Shown: one piece after another, positions 43,201 to 55,216 of the stretch | Numbering within the stretch: position 1 is the stretch's first letter | How the letters are laid out: each line of letters opens with the position of its first letter | Source: Linanthus parryae | Taxonomy: Eukaryota > Streptophyta > Magnoliopsida > Ericales > Polemoniaceae | Reading direction: 5' to 3' | Length of the DNA: 64,000 bases | Assembly: GCA_023055425.1 (NCBI GenBank) | Contig: JALGPY010000012.1 | Coordinates: 13,389,922 to 13,453,921, forward strand | Translations under genes and position numbers: made by a program | Notes under the pieces: generated by a model | Database searches by the model: none | Seen by the model: only the letters and a program-made list of their open reading frames with translations | Told to the model about the DNA's origin: nothing

Positions 43201-44322
43201 ATGTTTCGTCAGTGTCCACAGTTTGGCTGGATGCTTCAGCAGTATCTTGATTCGGGGACTCCTCGCCCGACAGGCTATCGCCCAGGCTCCGTTAGTCCAG
43301 CATATTTTGTGTCCACCACTTCATGGACTCCGCGTGCACATGTGGCTACCGCACACTCAGGAGTGCAACCCACACATTCTTCGCTGCTTGACAGTGGTGC
43401 CACTCATCACATTACGTCTGACCTAGCCAATCTCACACTTCATCTACTCTACACGCGTGGAGATGATGTCATGATCGGTGATGGCACGAGTCGGCCTATC
43501 ACTCACACTGGTTCGCTATCTTTATCTTCTCCGTCTCACACATTTAAACTTGATCATGTCCTTTGTGTTCCAGCCATTAGAAAAAATCTTATTTCTGTCT
43601 CTCAGCTTTGCTCTTCTAACAATCTTGTAGCTGAATTCTCATCTATTGGTTTTGTCTTGAGGGATCGAACCACGGGGGCGCCTATTTGGCTGGTCCGCTT
43701 AAAGATGGAGTCTATGAGTGGCCAACCTCCACTCCATCGCTGGCCCTCGTCACCGAGTCCGTCCAATCACTCTTGGCATCGTCGTCTTGGACACCCGGCA
43801 GGGCCTGTCTGCCGACAAGTAGTTTCAAAATTTTCCCTTCCGTTTAGTAGCAGCAAAGCGTCTGAGTCATGTAATGCATGTCAATGCACCAAGAGTCACA
43901 AACTCCCCTTTCATAATTCAAGTATAAAATCTTCCCAACCCCTTGAGGTCGTTTTCTCTGATCTTTGGACCTCGCCCGTTACATCACACGATGGTTTCAA
44001 GTACTATGTCGTTTTCGATGACCATTTTTCTAAATATGTGTGGCTCTACACAATGCAAAGAAAATCGCAATTACATGATATCTTCGTTCGCTTTCATGCG
44101 TTAGTGGAGAAATTTTTCTCTCTTCCACTCAAAATCCTTTATTCAGACAATGGGGGCGAATACATCGGTCTTTGGGGATATCTAGGGCTTCATGGTATTT
44201 CCCACCTTACTTCTCCGCCCCATACCCCAGAACACAATGGGTATTCGGAACGTCGTCATCGACACATCGTCGAGACTGGATTAGCCTTACTTCATCACGC
44301 CCCTGCCCCTCTTCAGTACTGA
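43201..44322 (+). pseudogene. Copia E protease and integrase
   Basis: A 373-residue open frame. Protease: SSLLDSGATHHITSDLANL with an intact DSG. Integrase: HSWHRRLGHPAG and CNACQCTKSHK form the HHCC finger; VVFSDLWTSP, LYSDNGGEYIG and HNGYSERRHRHIVETGLALL carry the D, D and E of the catalytic triad. A TGA at 44320-44322 ends the frame within the core C-terminus; reading continues after it with AFTTAVYLINRLPTRNLKF and VFGCLCYPYL (to about 44660). Apart from the stop the active sites are complete. Confidence 0.88.
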
Positions 44323-44890
44323 CCTTATGCGTTCACCACTGCGGTCTATCTCATTAACCGCCTTCCCACGCGAAACCTCAAGTTTCGCTCACCCTTTGAG
44401 GTCATCTTTAACCAGCACCCTAACTACGTCAAACTTCGAGTCTTTGGTTGCTTATGTTATCCTTACCTCCATCCTTACACTTCGCGTAAGCTGGAAGATC
44501 GGTCCACCCCATGTGTCTTTGTTGGGTATTCTCTCACTCAGAGTGCCTATCTGTGTCTCGATGTTACCTCTCGTCGTCTGTATGTCTCTCGACATGTGCA
44601 GTTTGACGAGTCGTCTTTTCCCTTTGCCTCTTCACCTTCTGGTCCTCCCAACAATCTGATGATTCCATCTACTTGTGGTTCTCTCCTAACACTAGCATCT
44701 TTACATTACCATCACCGGTCACCCCACCTTCCCCATCCACACCCCTTCCTCTGCTCTTCATCGATACTCGGGGCAACAATATGTTCGTCGTTCCAATGTC
44801 CCCACTAAATCGCATCCTGTAGCCGAGCCTCCTCCCATCCCAAAACTTGCCCCTCAGCCTGCTGCTCCTCCGCCTGTCGCCTCGCATCCT

Positions 44891-45443
44891 ATGGTCACAA
44901 GGTCATGCGATGGCACTCTTAAGGCCAACCCTAAATATACCATCCATTTTATTCTTCCCACCACTGATAAAGATAGCGAACCCACTTCAGTCACTGAGGC
45001 TCTTCGGCACCCACAGTGGAGAGCCGCTATGGCAACAGATTTAGATGCCCTGGTTCAGAATAATACCTGGGATCTCGTTTTACCTATTCGTTCCACTAAT
45101 GTGTTTGGCTGCAGGTGGGTGTTTCACATTAAGCGAAAACCTGATGGTTCTATTGAGCTACAAGGCACATCTGGTTGCCAAAGGATTTCATCAGTGGCCT
45201 GGTATTGACTATCATGACACTTTCAGTCCAGTGGTCAAGCCTTCTACCATTCGTCTGGTCCTCTCTATTTCCATCTCTCAGCGATGGCACATCAAGCAGT
45301 TCGATGTTAACAATGCATTTCTTCAGGGTTTTCTCCATGAGCAGGTCTACATGCAGCAACCCCTGGTTTTGTGGATCAGGATCGTTCCCATCATGTATGT
45401 CGCCTCAGCAAGGCGATCTATGGCCTCAAACAGGCCCCCATAG
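44891..45443 (+). pseudogene. Copia E reverse transcriptase, N-terminal part (frameshifted)
   Basis: [21 protein letters not shown] and [19 protein letters not shown] are read up to about 45160, where the frame changes. [21 protein letters not shown] and [18 protein letters not shown] (with a catalytic Asp) are in the next frame until about 45370, where a second change leads into the long frame below. Each change is a small indel. Confidence 0.87.
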
Positions 45444-46537
45444 CATGGTACGCCGAACTCCGCTCGTTTCTACTTCAGCAGGGATTTGCTAACTCTCGTG
45501 CTGACACATCATTGTTTATTTATTGTCACTCGGGCATCATCATGTATTTGCTCGTGTATGCGGATGATATTATTATTCCCGGATCTGATGCATCATCTGT
45601 TCAGCAGTGTATCCTGGATCTCTCTCGCAGGTTTTCGCTTAAAGATCTTGGCGATTTATCTAACTTTCTTGGAGTTGAGGTTTTACAGCATCCGGAGGGT
45701 TTGCTCCTGTCACAGCAGAAGTACATCCTTGACCTTCTTTACCGCCTTGGCATGTACTCAGCCAACCCGGTTCAGACGCCTATGGATACTTCTGCTGCTC
45801 TTACGGTTAACAGTGGTACAGCTCTGTCCGATGCAAAGGAATATCGGATGGCTGTTGGAAGTCTTCAGTATCTCTCTCTCACTCGTCCTGATATCTCCTT
45901 TGCGGTTAATCGTCTTTCTCAGTTCATGCACAGGCCTACTACAGCTCATTGGAATGCAGTCAAACGTCTGCTACGGTACCTCCATAGGACAGCTGATCTT
46001 GGTTTGGTGCTTCGTCGTGGTCCTCATACACTCTATGCGTTTTCTGATGCTGACTGGGCACGAGACAAAGATGACTATACCTCCACCTCCGGTTACTTGG
46101 TGTATCTTGGTGTCTCTCCCATCTCATGGAGCTCAAAGAAACAACGCACGGTTGCTCGATCATCTACTGAGGCTGAGTACCGGGCTGTTGCTGGTGCGTC
46201 AGCTGAGTTTCGTTGGCTTTGCTCTCTTCTTGCTGAGCTTGGTGGTCCTTTGCCCTCCGCACCAGTCGTTTACTGTGACAACATGGGCACCAGCTATGTT
46301 TGTTCAAATTCGGTGTTTCACTCTCGAATGAAGCACGTCGCACTTGATTTTCATTTTGTTCGTGAACAAATTCATGCTGGCGTTCTACGCGTGTCTCATG
46401 TTTCGTCTGTCGACCAGCTAGCTGATTGTCTCACAAAGCCCCTTTTGAGAGGGCCTTTTCTTCTTTTGCGGTCCAAACTTGGAGTCTCTCCTAAATCCTC
46501 CATCTTGCGGGAACGTATAGGACATATTTGTAATTAG
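45371..46537 (+). pseudogene. Copia E reverse transcriptase and RNase H (long intact frame)
   Basis: 388 residues without a stop: [31 protein letters not shown] (YADD catalytic box), FSLKDLGDLSNFLGVEV, YRMAVGSLQYLSLTRPDISFAV, and RNase H with AFSDADWARD, RSSTEAEYRAVAGA, VYCDNMGTSYVC and a KHVALDFHFVRE stretch that ends in ADCLTKPL. All RNase H acidic residues are present. The stop codon at 46535 lies inside the 3' LTR, 20 bp past its border. It is the best preserved retroelement frame of the window, but upstream shifts disconnect it. Confidence 0.9.
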
Positions 46538-46615
46538 TGATAATTATTATTTACCTTAGTAGTCCCTACTTCAGTTTATAAACATTACTGTGTATTCAAT
46601 TGGTAATGTTCTTCA
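46516..46615 (+). repeat. 3' LTR of copia E
   Basis: TATAGGACAT...GTTCTTCA, 100 bp, with CTACC after it. The polypurine tract is probably GCGGGAACG just upstream. Confidence 0.9.
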
Positions 46616-46620
46616 CTACC

Positions 46621-49378
46621 GACATGAGTTTTCTCTCTCTCCAATAGCACCGAGTTATCCTGATGCACGAAATTACACTTCATGTGTGGCATGCATGCAT
46701 GACTAGTGATTATCTCTAGTGACCATGTGAGATTCATGAGCCTTCAATTTTTTTCAGAGAAACTGATTTGTAGCCTCATATTATGATATGTCCCCATACT
46801 GTCAATTACTTGGCAACACAAATATTAATTGTTACAGCCTACTAGACATACATGCAGGGCCATGTCACATGTTTCCGTCGGAAACTTTCCGAAGGGTATC
46901 ATTTTCATGAACAAACATATATGTGCTGCAACATCAATTCCAATAGTTCAACACATCTCACCTATAATTAGAAAAACTGAGGCATGTATATGGGGATCAT
47001 CACTCACAGGTCACAAAGGTCACAGCTGTTGAATATTGCTGGGCTAGATTGCTGTTTTCATATATACAAAGATGGTTAGCAAACAATGTGTGATGTGAAA
47101 ATAAGAGGAAAAAGGAAAAGGGCAGTGAACAGCTTAGCATTTCAACAACTACAGTGTTCGACCATTCAGGCTACATGCATGTTACAGTTAAAAGAGGATG
47201 CTATCTGCTTTCATCTCAACTACATATTATAAAAATTAGAATCTAAAAATCAGAAATATCTTAGAAATTATACCTCAATTTTTCATTTTATTTTTCTGAA
47301 CAACAACTATACCCTTAATAAAGATTAATGCTTTGCATGCTTGGGAGTCACTTTATAGAAATGTCACTTTAAATGACTAATTTAGTTAACAATATGATAC
47401 AGAAATTTGTTCATTTTTTCATGACATTGTAACATAAAGAAATTTTACAATGTTATGAAAAACGTGAAAGTGAACTGATGAATAATGCATCGAAAGATTG
47501 TGGCTAAACAAAGGTAGTAATTGAAAAGTCACAACATTTTACTCCAACATTATTGCCCCTAAAAGATGTCACACTTACATTGATCTTTTTGGAACAATTC
47601 CCCTTTGGTAACAACAATTATGAAGCCAGAAAGAGGTAAAAGGGGGCAAGGGTGATGTTGATACTTAGAGATAGGGATTGGTAAAGTTAGGGCTCTAAAC
47701 ACATCACATGGATAAAGTTAAGAGATCACATGACATGAGGGATATATTGCTGGCCTTATGTATACAAGTCATTAGTTAGGGTTGGGACCAACTAAGCCAT
47801 GTACATTTCCTATCAATTGTAAACAATGTTCCAAGAATTTGCTATCCCCATCTGCCCACCATCCATCGTTGACACCATTTTGCATCCACTTTCCCCCCAC
47901 CACCCCCAACATGTCTCATGAACTTTCACTCTTAAAATCACTGTATTGTTTGGTGTTTTAAATGTTTTCAATTTCGATATTTCAAACCAGAAACTTGATG
48001 CAATGGTAAAATATTGTTACGGGTTTCTTTAACTCCCTCAACTTAGTTCATCTATTCTCTAATGCATTTTAAGATATACGGGTTATATTATTTTGAACAT
48101 AAACCTCCACGGTGAAACTGTTATGTATCTGGTAAACATATTGTTGGGTACAAATCGATGAACTCAATTTTTTACCATCATTTATTTCCGACTAACTTAT
48201 CTATAAATATTTTTTTAACCCAGACCCAAGGGTGGATCCACCTTGGCACACTCAACTTCTGAAAATTATAAATTTACATTTAATTTGTTTAGTTTATTCA
48301 GTTTCGTTCAACTTTTCCAGTTTAGCCTGCATTGTTATGAATTATTATATTCGTCCCTGCTTAAACCTTTCGAGTTTAAAGTTTACTATATCCCAAGCAC
48401 CTACGTGTAACTCTGTTGTACACTGATTCTTAATGAGCGTAGAGTGAGCGCTATATATACATTGGTTGCTGTAGTTGAAAATGGAGGGAAAGAGATGTCT
48501 TCTTTGTCTTTGGTCGGCTAATTGACTCAGCCGATTCTATCCCCCTTACGCGAGGTAGCTTGAGGCTCTCGAACTCTTGTTGTTAACGACTGATAACATT
48601 GGATGTTGATCGGATCAGATAGTCCTTTGAGCACTCAACTCCGATTAAACTGTTGTTAAGAAAATTCACCTGGGCCTATAGATTTTACATAACGTGAAAT
48701 AAAGGCTAATATAAACTATCATCTGCGTCTAAAAGTTTTTTTCATGGCATATATGATTATAAACGTGAAATAAAGGCTAATTATGCAATCTTTTGCGTCT
48801 AGAAGATTTTTTCAGGCAACAGAGCTAATTTATGCTTTCACATTGTAAATCTTAATAACGGTTCCACGATTCTTCACGATGGAAATAATTTTGTTTATTG
48901 GAGTATTGAAACTAACAATTGCACGTTATGCCTCTTATCTCTCCAGTCTCTTTATTCCAAATAATTGTATGAAGGAGATATATCAATGCCTTGGTTGCCA
49001 AGAAAATGCACATCTTAAAGTAATGCCTACTGCCTACTGATTAATGAATATTAGAATGGGTATTATAAGTTGGAATTACGCGATTTATTAGAAAAAATTT
49101 GAATTACACTACTAGCATCACGTGCGAAGGAGTGCGTATTCTGAAAATGTAGAACGATATGTTTGTTAATTGATTAATCTCTTAATTAAGAATAGTCTAA
49201 GACTCCAAATTATGGAAAAGTCAAGAAGGTACGACAGGTCATGGATCAAACATCATGCTTAGGCACATGATTAGCGAAGGTACACATTATAATTTCAGTG
49301 CCGTATATAGGATACTTATCGAGCAAGGATACAAACACATTACTACCTCGGTTTCCAAGATTTTTTCAGTGCAGTAAA
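46621..49378. other. Intergenic sequence, no gene
   Basis: AT-rich, no frame with a domain. CGTGAAATAAAGGCTAATA occurs twice near 48693 and 48763 as part of a short direct duplication. Confidence 0.45.
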
Positions 49379-49452
49379 TGGGTGCTAGCTCAGTGGCAGA
49401 GCATTTGAAGCCCCTGCAAGAGGTCCCGGGTTCGAACCCGGCTATAAGATGT
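49379..49452 (+). repeat. tRNA-derived sequence (SINE-like head)
   Basis: GCTAGCTCAGTGGCAGAGCA is a strong A box and CGGGTTCGAACCCG a strong B box, about 30 bp apart. The acceptor stem does not pair and the T-arm is slightly off, so this is not a tRNA gene. An A-rich stretch follows at 49459. No target duplication was found, so SINE status is an inference. Confidence 0.5.
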
Positions 49453-49995
49453 AATTCTAAGAAAAAAAATTCCACTGCCATATCCATCAATTCACCATCT
49501 GATGATCTATCACCCATCTTGTTAGTTGAACTCCACCAAAATAATACTAACAAAACTAGTTACGAGGTACGAACCTAGTATGCTTTTTGCTGGTGTGTGG
49601 GCGCAGTACGTACATACATGATTAGGTTACATGGAAAACGTACTGTATTGTTTAAGATCGTGATGATTATGTAATGGGCACATGCAATGATGCATGCAAC
49701 GACTTTTTAGGTGAAATAGCCCGTTCCATGGCAATAGTTCAATAAATACTGCATATATGTACAAAGAAGAAGATGAAGAAAACGGCAAAGTTGTGACATC
49801 ACAAAGACAAGGCACTGTGTGGTTCCTTCGAGGCTTCGAAGGTCATGCATGCGTGATGAGTACTAGCTGGTTGGTACGGTTTGGTAGCGTGTAAGAGACT
49901 TCGCCATGTTTCGACAAGTTCACCTTCAGTTTTCACTCTCGAACCCATGCCTAAACGAAGTCAAGGATTGATGCATGTTATGCATTGGTTCAGAC

Positions 49996-50192
49996 CAGGG
50001 GCGGATCGAGAATCTTGTCTATGTGGGGGCTAAAATGTAGAGAGTGAACACTTTAACAAAAGAAGCTAAGAAGTAAGGGTCTATTGTGCAATTTCATTGG
50101 GGGATTATGTAAAAATGTAGGGTAAAATCATAATTTTTAGAAGTTGAGTGGGGGCTATAGCCCCCACAATTCTACATGTGCATCCGCCCCTA
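49996..50192. mobile_element. Short hAT-type MITE
   Basis: The left CAGGGGCGGATC...ATGTGGGGGCT is the inverse of the right AGCCCCCAC...CATCCGCCCCTA. The flanking 8-mers GTTCAGAC and GTTACTGC agree only in part, as in an old insertion. The end motif is shared with the hAT MITE at 24552 (CAGGGGCGGA). Confidence 0.7.
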
Positions 50193-50200
50193 GTTACTGC

Positions 50201-51431
50201 TTCTGCTTGCATGATTAAGTCACATGGAAGCAGGAAAGCGAAATAAGATGAGATCACAATGGACAAGGTGAAAAGGCGCTAAAGTAATTGTAGAAGGAAG
50301 ATGGAAGAAACGCACGATAAGAAACTTAGACGAATGTCACGAGTATGGGTGTGAACTTGAATTTTGTTAAGAAAATAAAATGGAATTGGACGACGCTGCA
50401 TCTCAACTTTCAACGACACTGGAATAGTAGAAATAGTATTGTTTTTCATAATTAAATAGTAAAAATAGTATTGTTCATCAAATGTTTTCATTTTGTTCAT
50501 CAAATGTTTTCATTTATTAGCAATATACATGATTCACAGATACTATAGTTGATTTTTCCCCCTTCGTTGTGTTAGTAGTACATGAGAAAGAATCATTCCA
50601 TACAATTAACCTTTATATTATGGTACAAAGGAGATTGATACAAGGTTTGAACTCTGTGACAGGCTTTTTTTTTTCTTTGTCAAATCTGTGACATGGATGC
50701 ATGGAATGAGCAAATCCCACTTTTACCATACAGAAACCAGTTTAGAACTAACATCTAAGGGTGATGGTACAGAGAAATTATAGGAACGAGAACCCAAAAG
50801 GAACTAGATGATGAGTACTAATAGACATTCTTATGTATCAGTACCTTATATCCCTATATCTTATACTACCTTACCCAGACCAGGCCTAAGTTTCAATCCC
50901 TACACAGCTACACGCCTACACCAGACTTGCACTTTGCTTATGAGAGTGCTTGTACCGAGAAACATGAAACGAAGGAAAAAGAAAGTTGATCACCACTTTA
51001 AGATTAGTCTCTAATCCAAGTATCTCGCCGCCAACTAAAAGAAAAACTTGACAAGAAATAATAAGATCAAACAACCGTAAAATGCTGATATGCAGCAACA
51101 TCATCATTAGCGTCTTCATCCACATGTAAAATTAAAAAAATCCCAGGGAACAAGAAAAATCAACAAACTGATACCAGAGAGCTTGATCTCTGATGTATCT
51201 TCAAGGAACAAGCATGACCAGGAACAAACTATAACTACAGTCAAACACAGTACAAAAGCTTGAACCTTGACTATACAACAGCAGATAACTTCTCAGCTTT
51301 AGCATAGCTCTCATTCTAGTTCTGTACCCCCAGCTTAAGTACAAAGCGGCAAAGCCACAGAGTATCTGGTATTATACCTCTAAAATAGCTCTATGAATTG
51401 TAAAAACTAACAAAAATCACAAGTACACGAA
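50201..51431. other. Intergenic sequence and likely 3' UTR of the FCP1-like gene
   Basis: No gene seen. The part near 51200-51431 is the probable 3' UTR of the minus-strand gene that follows. GTTCATCAAATGTTTTCATT is duplicated in tandem near 50470-50515. Confidence 0.45.
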
Positions 51432-54400
51432 TTAAGACACAAGTACGTCTTTTTCAATCCCCTTAACTTTGAAATGTTTCAACTGTTTGTGTGTCTTCTT
51501 CGATGGTTCTTTGGAAAGACTAGAGAGAAGAACCTTGTGATAGAAGTCCCAATTTGAATGATATTCATCGATGGGCATTTGACCAAAAGGATGCCCCTCA
51601 ACATACTTCTGCACATTGTCTGCTGCAGCTAGCTTTTGCAAATAGATTAGGAGGTCGCCTCCAGGACCTGAATGAATGTAAACTTGACTTTGTTAAATAC
51701 TGCCGGTATCAAAACCTTACGCAATGGTAATACAAAGGCAGGTTAATAAAACTAAAAAAATGGGTAAATATATAGCGACCTAAAAATCTAATCAGTCTCA
51801 CTTTTAGAAGAACTAACTGTCAGAGTACATAAGTTATGCAACAACAAATCCAACATGACAGTCTTCACTCTTCACCCGTGATACTTCATTTTCACGTTTG
51901 ATGCATTCATACTGAAATCATACCTTGAATTTAGGCTCTCCATTTGGTTGGCATGTAAAACATTTTACTCATAAAATATCTGTAGTGAAAAAGTTTTCAC
52001 TACATTCATTTTCTTTTGTTTGGTTACCATCAAAAAATATTTCTCTTGACCTTCAACAAGTAAATAAGGCTATCCAATGGTTAAAGATTTGTCTTGTGAG
52101 TTTGAGGTCATGTGCTTGAGTTAGTCTTGAAGCATGAATGCATTAACTTTTTTATATTAATATGAAGATAACCAAGTGGAGGTGGTGGTGGCAGTGAGGG
52201 GCTGTGGTCATGGCGGTGGTGGGCGGTGGAGAGCGACAGTGGCCGGTGGTGGTGGTGGTGGCGACAGCGGCAGAAGTGGTGGTGGTCCTTGGGTGCGTTG
52301 TCACCATTCTTCACTCTCTGGTAAATGATGCAATGATTTACACATGCAAGGATTTACATGGGTAATTAATTTTACATCATCAAGTGAAATCATTTTACTT
52401 GGTAAAAGATTTTACAACACAAATTGTGAACCAAACACTAGAAAATGAGAAAACATTCTACAGAAAAACAATTGAAAAAGAGAAAATATTCTACAGATAA
52501 ATGAATTACTACCAAACAAAAGGAGCCTTAGTGACAATATGTCTGAGAGTATCTAACAGAATGTTCAAACACACAGCAAATATATACAAATGGGAAGTAA
52601 AACGTGTTACCTAGCGAATTATCATGTGGATCCATGTAGCTGTACGAGGAAGGGAAGATAGCTGTGTGCATCTACATAATAGTAAGAAGAAGAATAACAA
52701 TAAATAAATAAAATAAGGACAAGATAGAGGGAAAAGTCCCAAATTTAGGAAGAAAAAGAGAGGGAACATAAGGGCTTACGGGATTTAGTAAAGCCTTGTA
52801 TGGAGAATCGTCTATCAGCAAAGTGTTTGATTCATCGTATTCTCCTTTCCTCGAAAAAGGAGCATTTGCTTCCCATATTTTCCTAAGTTCCTTGAAGAGC
52901 AATTCCTTGTGCTTGTTTTCAAGAGTTCTGAATCCCGATCCAGTGCAGTGGGATTGATCCTGAAGCCACAAAAGCCAGTGAAAGGTTATATCTAGATTTC
53001 GTTGCACTGGTATTGATGTTCGTAATTTGAAATTGGTGGTGATTCTGCAATCATCATATAGTGGTACTGAAGGAAAAGCAAAGTTGTTTTCTACAAGAAC
53101 TATCTATTCAACTAGGTCCCAGTTTGTCTTTCAAAATTCAGATTATATATGCACATACAAGTAACATATACCACTTAATGAATAAATTACTTCCTTTAAA
53201 AAAATGAATAAATTACTCTTTTTGCAAAAGTCTGCTTAACAAGATCGCTTTATCCATGTATTAGACAATTGTGATCATTGACATTCAACTCAAAATCCTA
53301 TTGGAAGGTAAAATCCCCTCAAATGAAGCCCAAATCCTCAAATGCCTAGACTGAAAAATGTGAAGTTTTTAGGCTTGCACAAAGTTCACTTCCGCAAAAA
53401 GAGCGCACAAATGAAAACCGTTCTAAGTCCATCTCTTGTACCTTAATGGTGCTTCAGACTGATATCGTGCACGCCGCTCAGGATATATACCCGATTGGCA
53501 ATTGCACATAGAGATGCATCAATTAATGTGAACTCAAATACATAATGCAGAATCATATTTCAGTGAAGTTGCTAAATTGGTTGGCAGATGATTGAAGGAT
53601 CGCCAGAGAGAGTCTACAGAGAGAAATTTTGAAGGACTCACCCAACAAAACAGCAGCCTGTTCTTCATGTCTCCAAGTAAATAATCAACAACTCTATCAA
53701 TTATTTTTCTGCATATATTTTAAGTTCGAACCATCAGTCCCAAACAAGTAAGGTTAAAGATCATAATGACAAGATAGAGGTGCAGTGTGTAAAAATAATA
53801 ACAGTATAGTCACTGAGGAACAGGAAGAGGCTGGGAATATAATAGCAAAAGCTGAAGATTACTTGGTTCTTGACGACCAAATACCAACTTCAAATGTCTC
53901 GAAACAGAACTTCAGAAAGTCGTTGCAGTAGGGTCTTCTGAAAACTGAAAAATACAAGAACTAGTATGTTAGCTTTTAGTGGCTCCTTTGTAGAAGAAGC
54001 ATGACAAATTTGATGTGCAAAAGCGTTAGACTTAAAAGCCTCAGTTTACATGCAACACTAGATTCTTACTTGCTCGTCTTGCGAGGGTTGCGTCTGCTTT
54101 ACACTCCTGAGGTGGGGGATGAACTATATCTGCAAGCAACCCATTTAAATCAAGTACTAGAAGCTTTTTCTTCATTATGACAGATGGTTCTCTTGGTATT
54201 AACGATTGTGAAACTTCCAGGTTCTTCTCAAGTGCTAAATTATCCGTTTTGGCCATGTCAGAACCAGGCTTTTCGCAAGGAGCTGATGTTGCCTCAACAC
54301 TTCCCTTCGCACAAATATCAGTTTCTTTTACTGCTTTCTCCACATGATGCTCAACCTTAATAGTCTTCTCTTTCAGCTGTTGGAAGGAAGGGCTGCGACT

Positions 54401-55216
54401 AGAAACCAAACCAGCATGTTTACCATTGTAGCTTTTCTGATCTGCCTCTGTTTCCCAGGCTCTCTTAGGATACACAGGCCTCTTTGCTGGAAATCGACCG
54501 GAAGACTTGTCACCCACAGCATCGCCGTATCTATGCGATCTGTACGGCATTCTTCCTTGCTGTATGAGTGCAGATGATGAAACAGGCACATATGTGACAT
54601 TATTAGCATTTGAAGAATATGAACCATAATATGCATTGGACCTTTCAGGGATAGGTAAACCAAAATGACCAACTGCGGTTTGAGAAATATCCCTCCTGGG
54701 GTAAGTTCCATGTCTATGATACGCATCTGGTAAACTAGGATTGGAGATAAAATCCCTGTGACCAGCTCTATTGTTGGGTTGTCTATCACAAGTATTCCTC
54801 TTTAGATGTTCACGAACCCCGTAATGCTTGTCCGAAAACCCAGGATTTCTAGCTGTACTTTGATATTTATTCCACCTGGGATTTGTTTCCTGTCTATGGT
54901 ATGCATCAGATGCAAAATGGGGGATGAAATCCTGGTGACAATCTCTAGGATGGTGATGTCCATCATAATTAGACCTTTGAGTAGCCCTTGGCTGGAGAGG
55001 TCCATCATATTTAGACCAGTGATTAGCTCTAGGCTGGGAATATCCATGATAATTCGAGTTCCTACTCGTCAAATTTCTTGCTCTCCAATTTTCCCTTTCA
55101 GTGTAACCGTTTGCATTTTCATTTTGACCAGCATCCCTCGTCACTTGTTCGCGGACACTAGACTTCATGCCTGAATCAACGTCATGAAGAGCATCTAGTA
55201 CTTGGTTGGTGGCCAT
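51432..55216 (-). CDS. FCP1/NIF-domain (HAD family) phosphatase-like protein, six coding exons
   Basis: Exons on the minus strand: 55216-54070, 53944-53863, 53708-53642, 52959-52780, 52671-52611, 51667-51432; all junctions GT/AG, frame kept, 1773 nt, 590 residues. FCP1/SCP-type enzymes remove phosphate from the RNA polymerase II tail or other nuclear proteins. Residues 1-340 are disordered, with repeats of a YDG/HPR/NYDGH type rich in Arg, Asn, Tyr and Ser. The catalytic domain begins at KKLLVLDLNGLLADIV (350-365): the DxDx(T/V) motif has the nucleophile Asp356 but Asn358 instead of the acid/base Asp. Further motifs are FEVGIWSSR, LLFCWDQSHCTGSGF and LLIDDSPYKAL (Asp pair kept). The ATG at 55216 is the first in frame after an upstream stop. 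A 5' UTR intron of 2.7 kb precedes it. Confidence 0.87.
51934..52527. mobile_element. Tourist-like MITE 3, GGCTCCGTTTGG family, in intron 5 of the FCP1-like gene
   Basis: Left GGCTCTCCATTTGGTTGG and right CCAAACAAAAGGAGCC are inverted with one small indel; TTA lies on each side (51931-51933, 52528-52530). GTAAAACATTTTAC subterminal motifs and a GGT/GGC triplet core (52178-52290) match copies 1 and 2. It sits wholly in the 943-bp intron between 52611 and 51667. Confidence 0.88.

Larger units (their letters stand above)
40662..46615 (+). mobile_element. Ty1/copia retrotransposon E with very short LTRs
   Basis: The LTRs are only 119 bp (40662-40780) and 100 bp (46516-46615) and the exact 5-bp duplication CTACC flanks them (40657-40661, 46616-46620). 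A perfect iMet primer site follows the 5' LTR. Protease, integrase, RT and RNase H follow in copia order. Most of Gag is missing, and a 1428-bp solo LTR of another element interrupts what remains. Two small shifts cut pol. Without the inserted LTR the element would be about 4.5 kb. Confidence 0.93.

Noticed and set aside
49379..49452. A functional tRNA gene
   Set aside because: Acceptor stem halves do not pair and the T-stem is out of register by one base.
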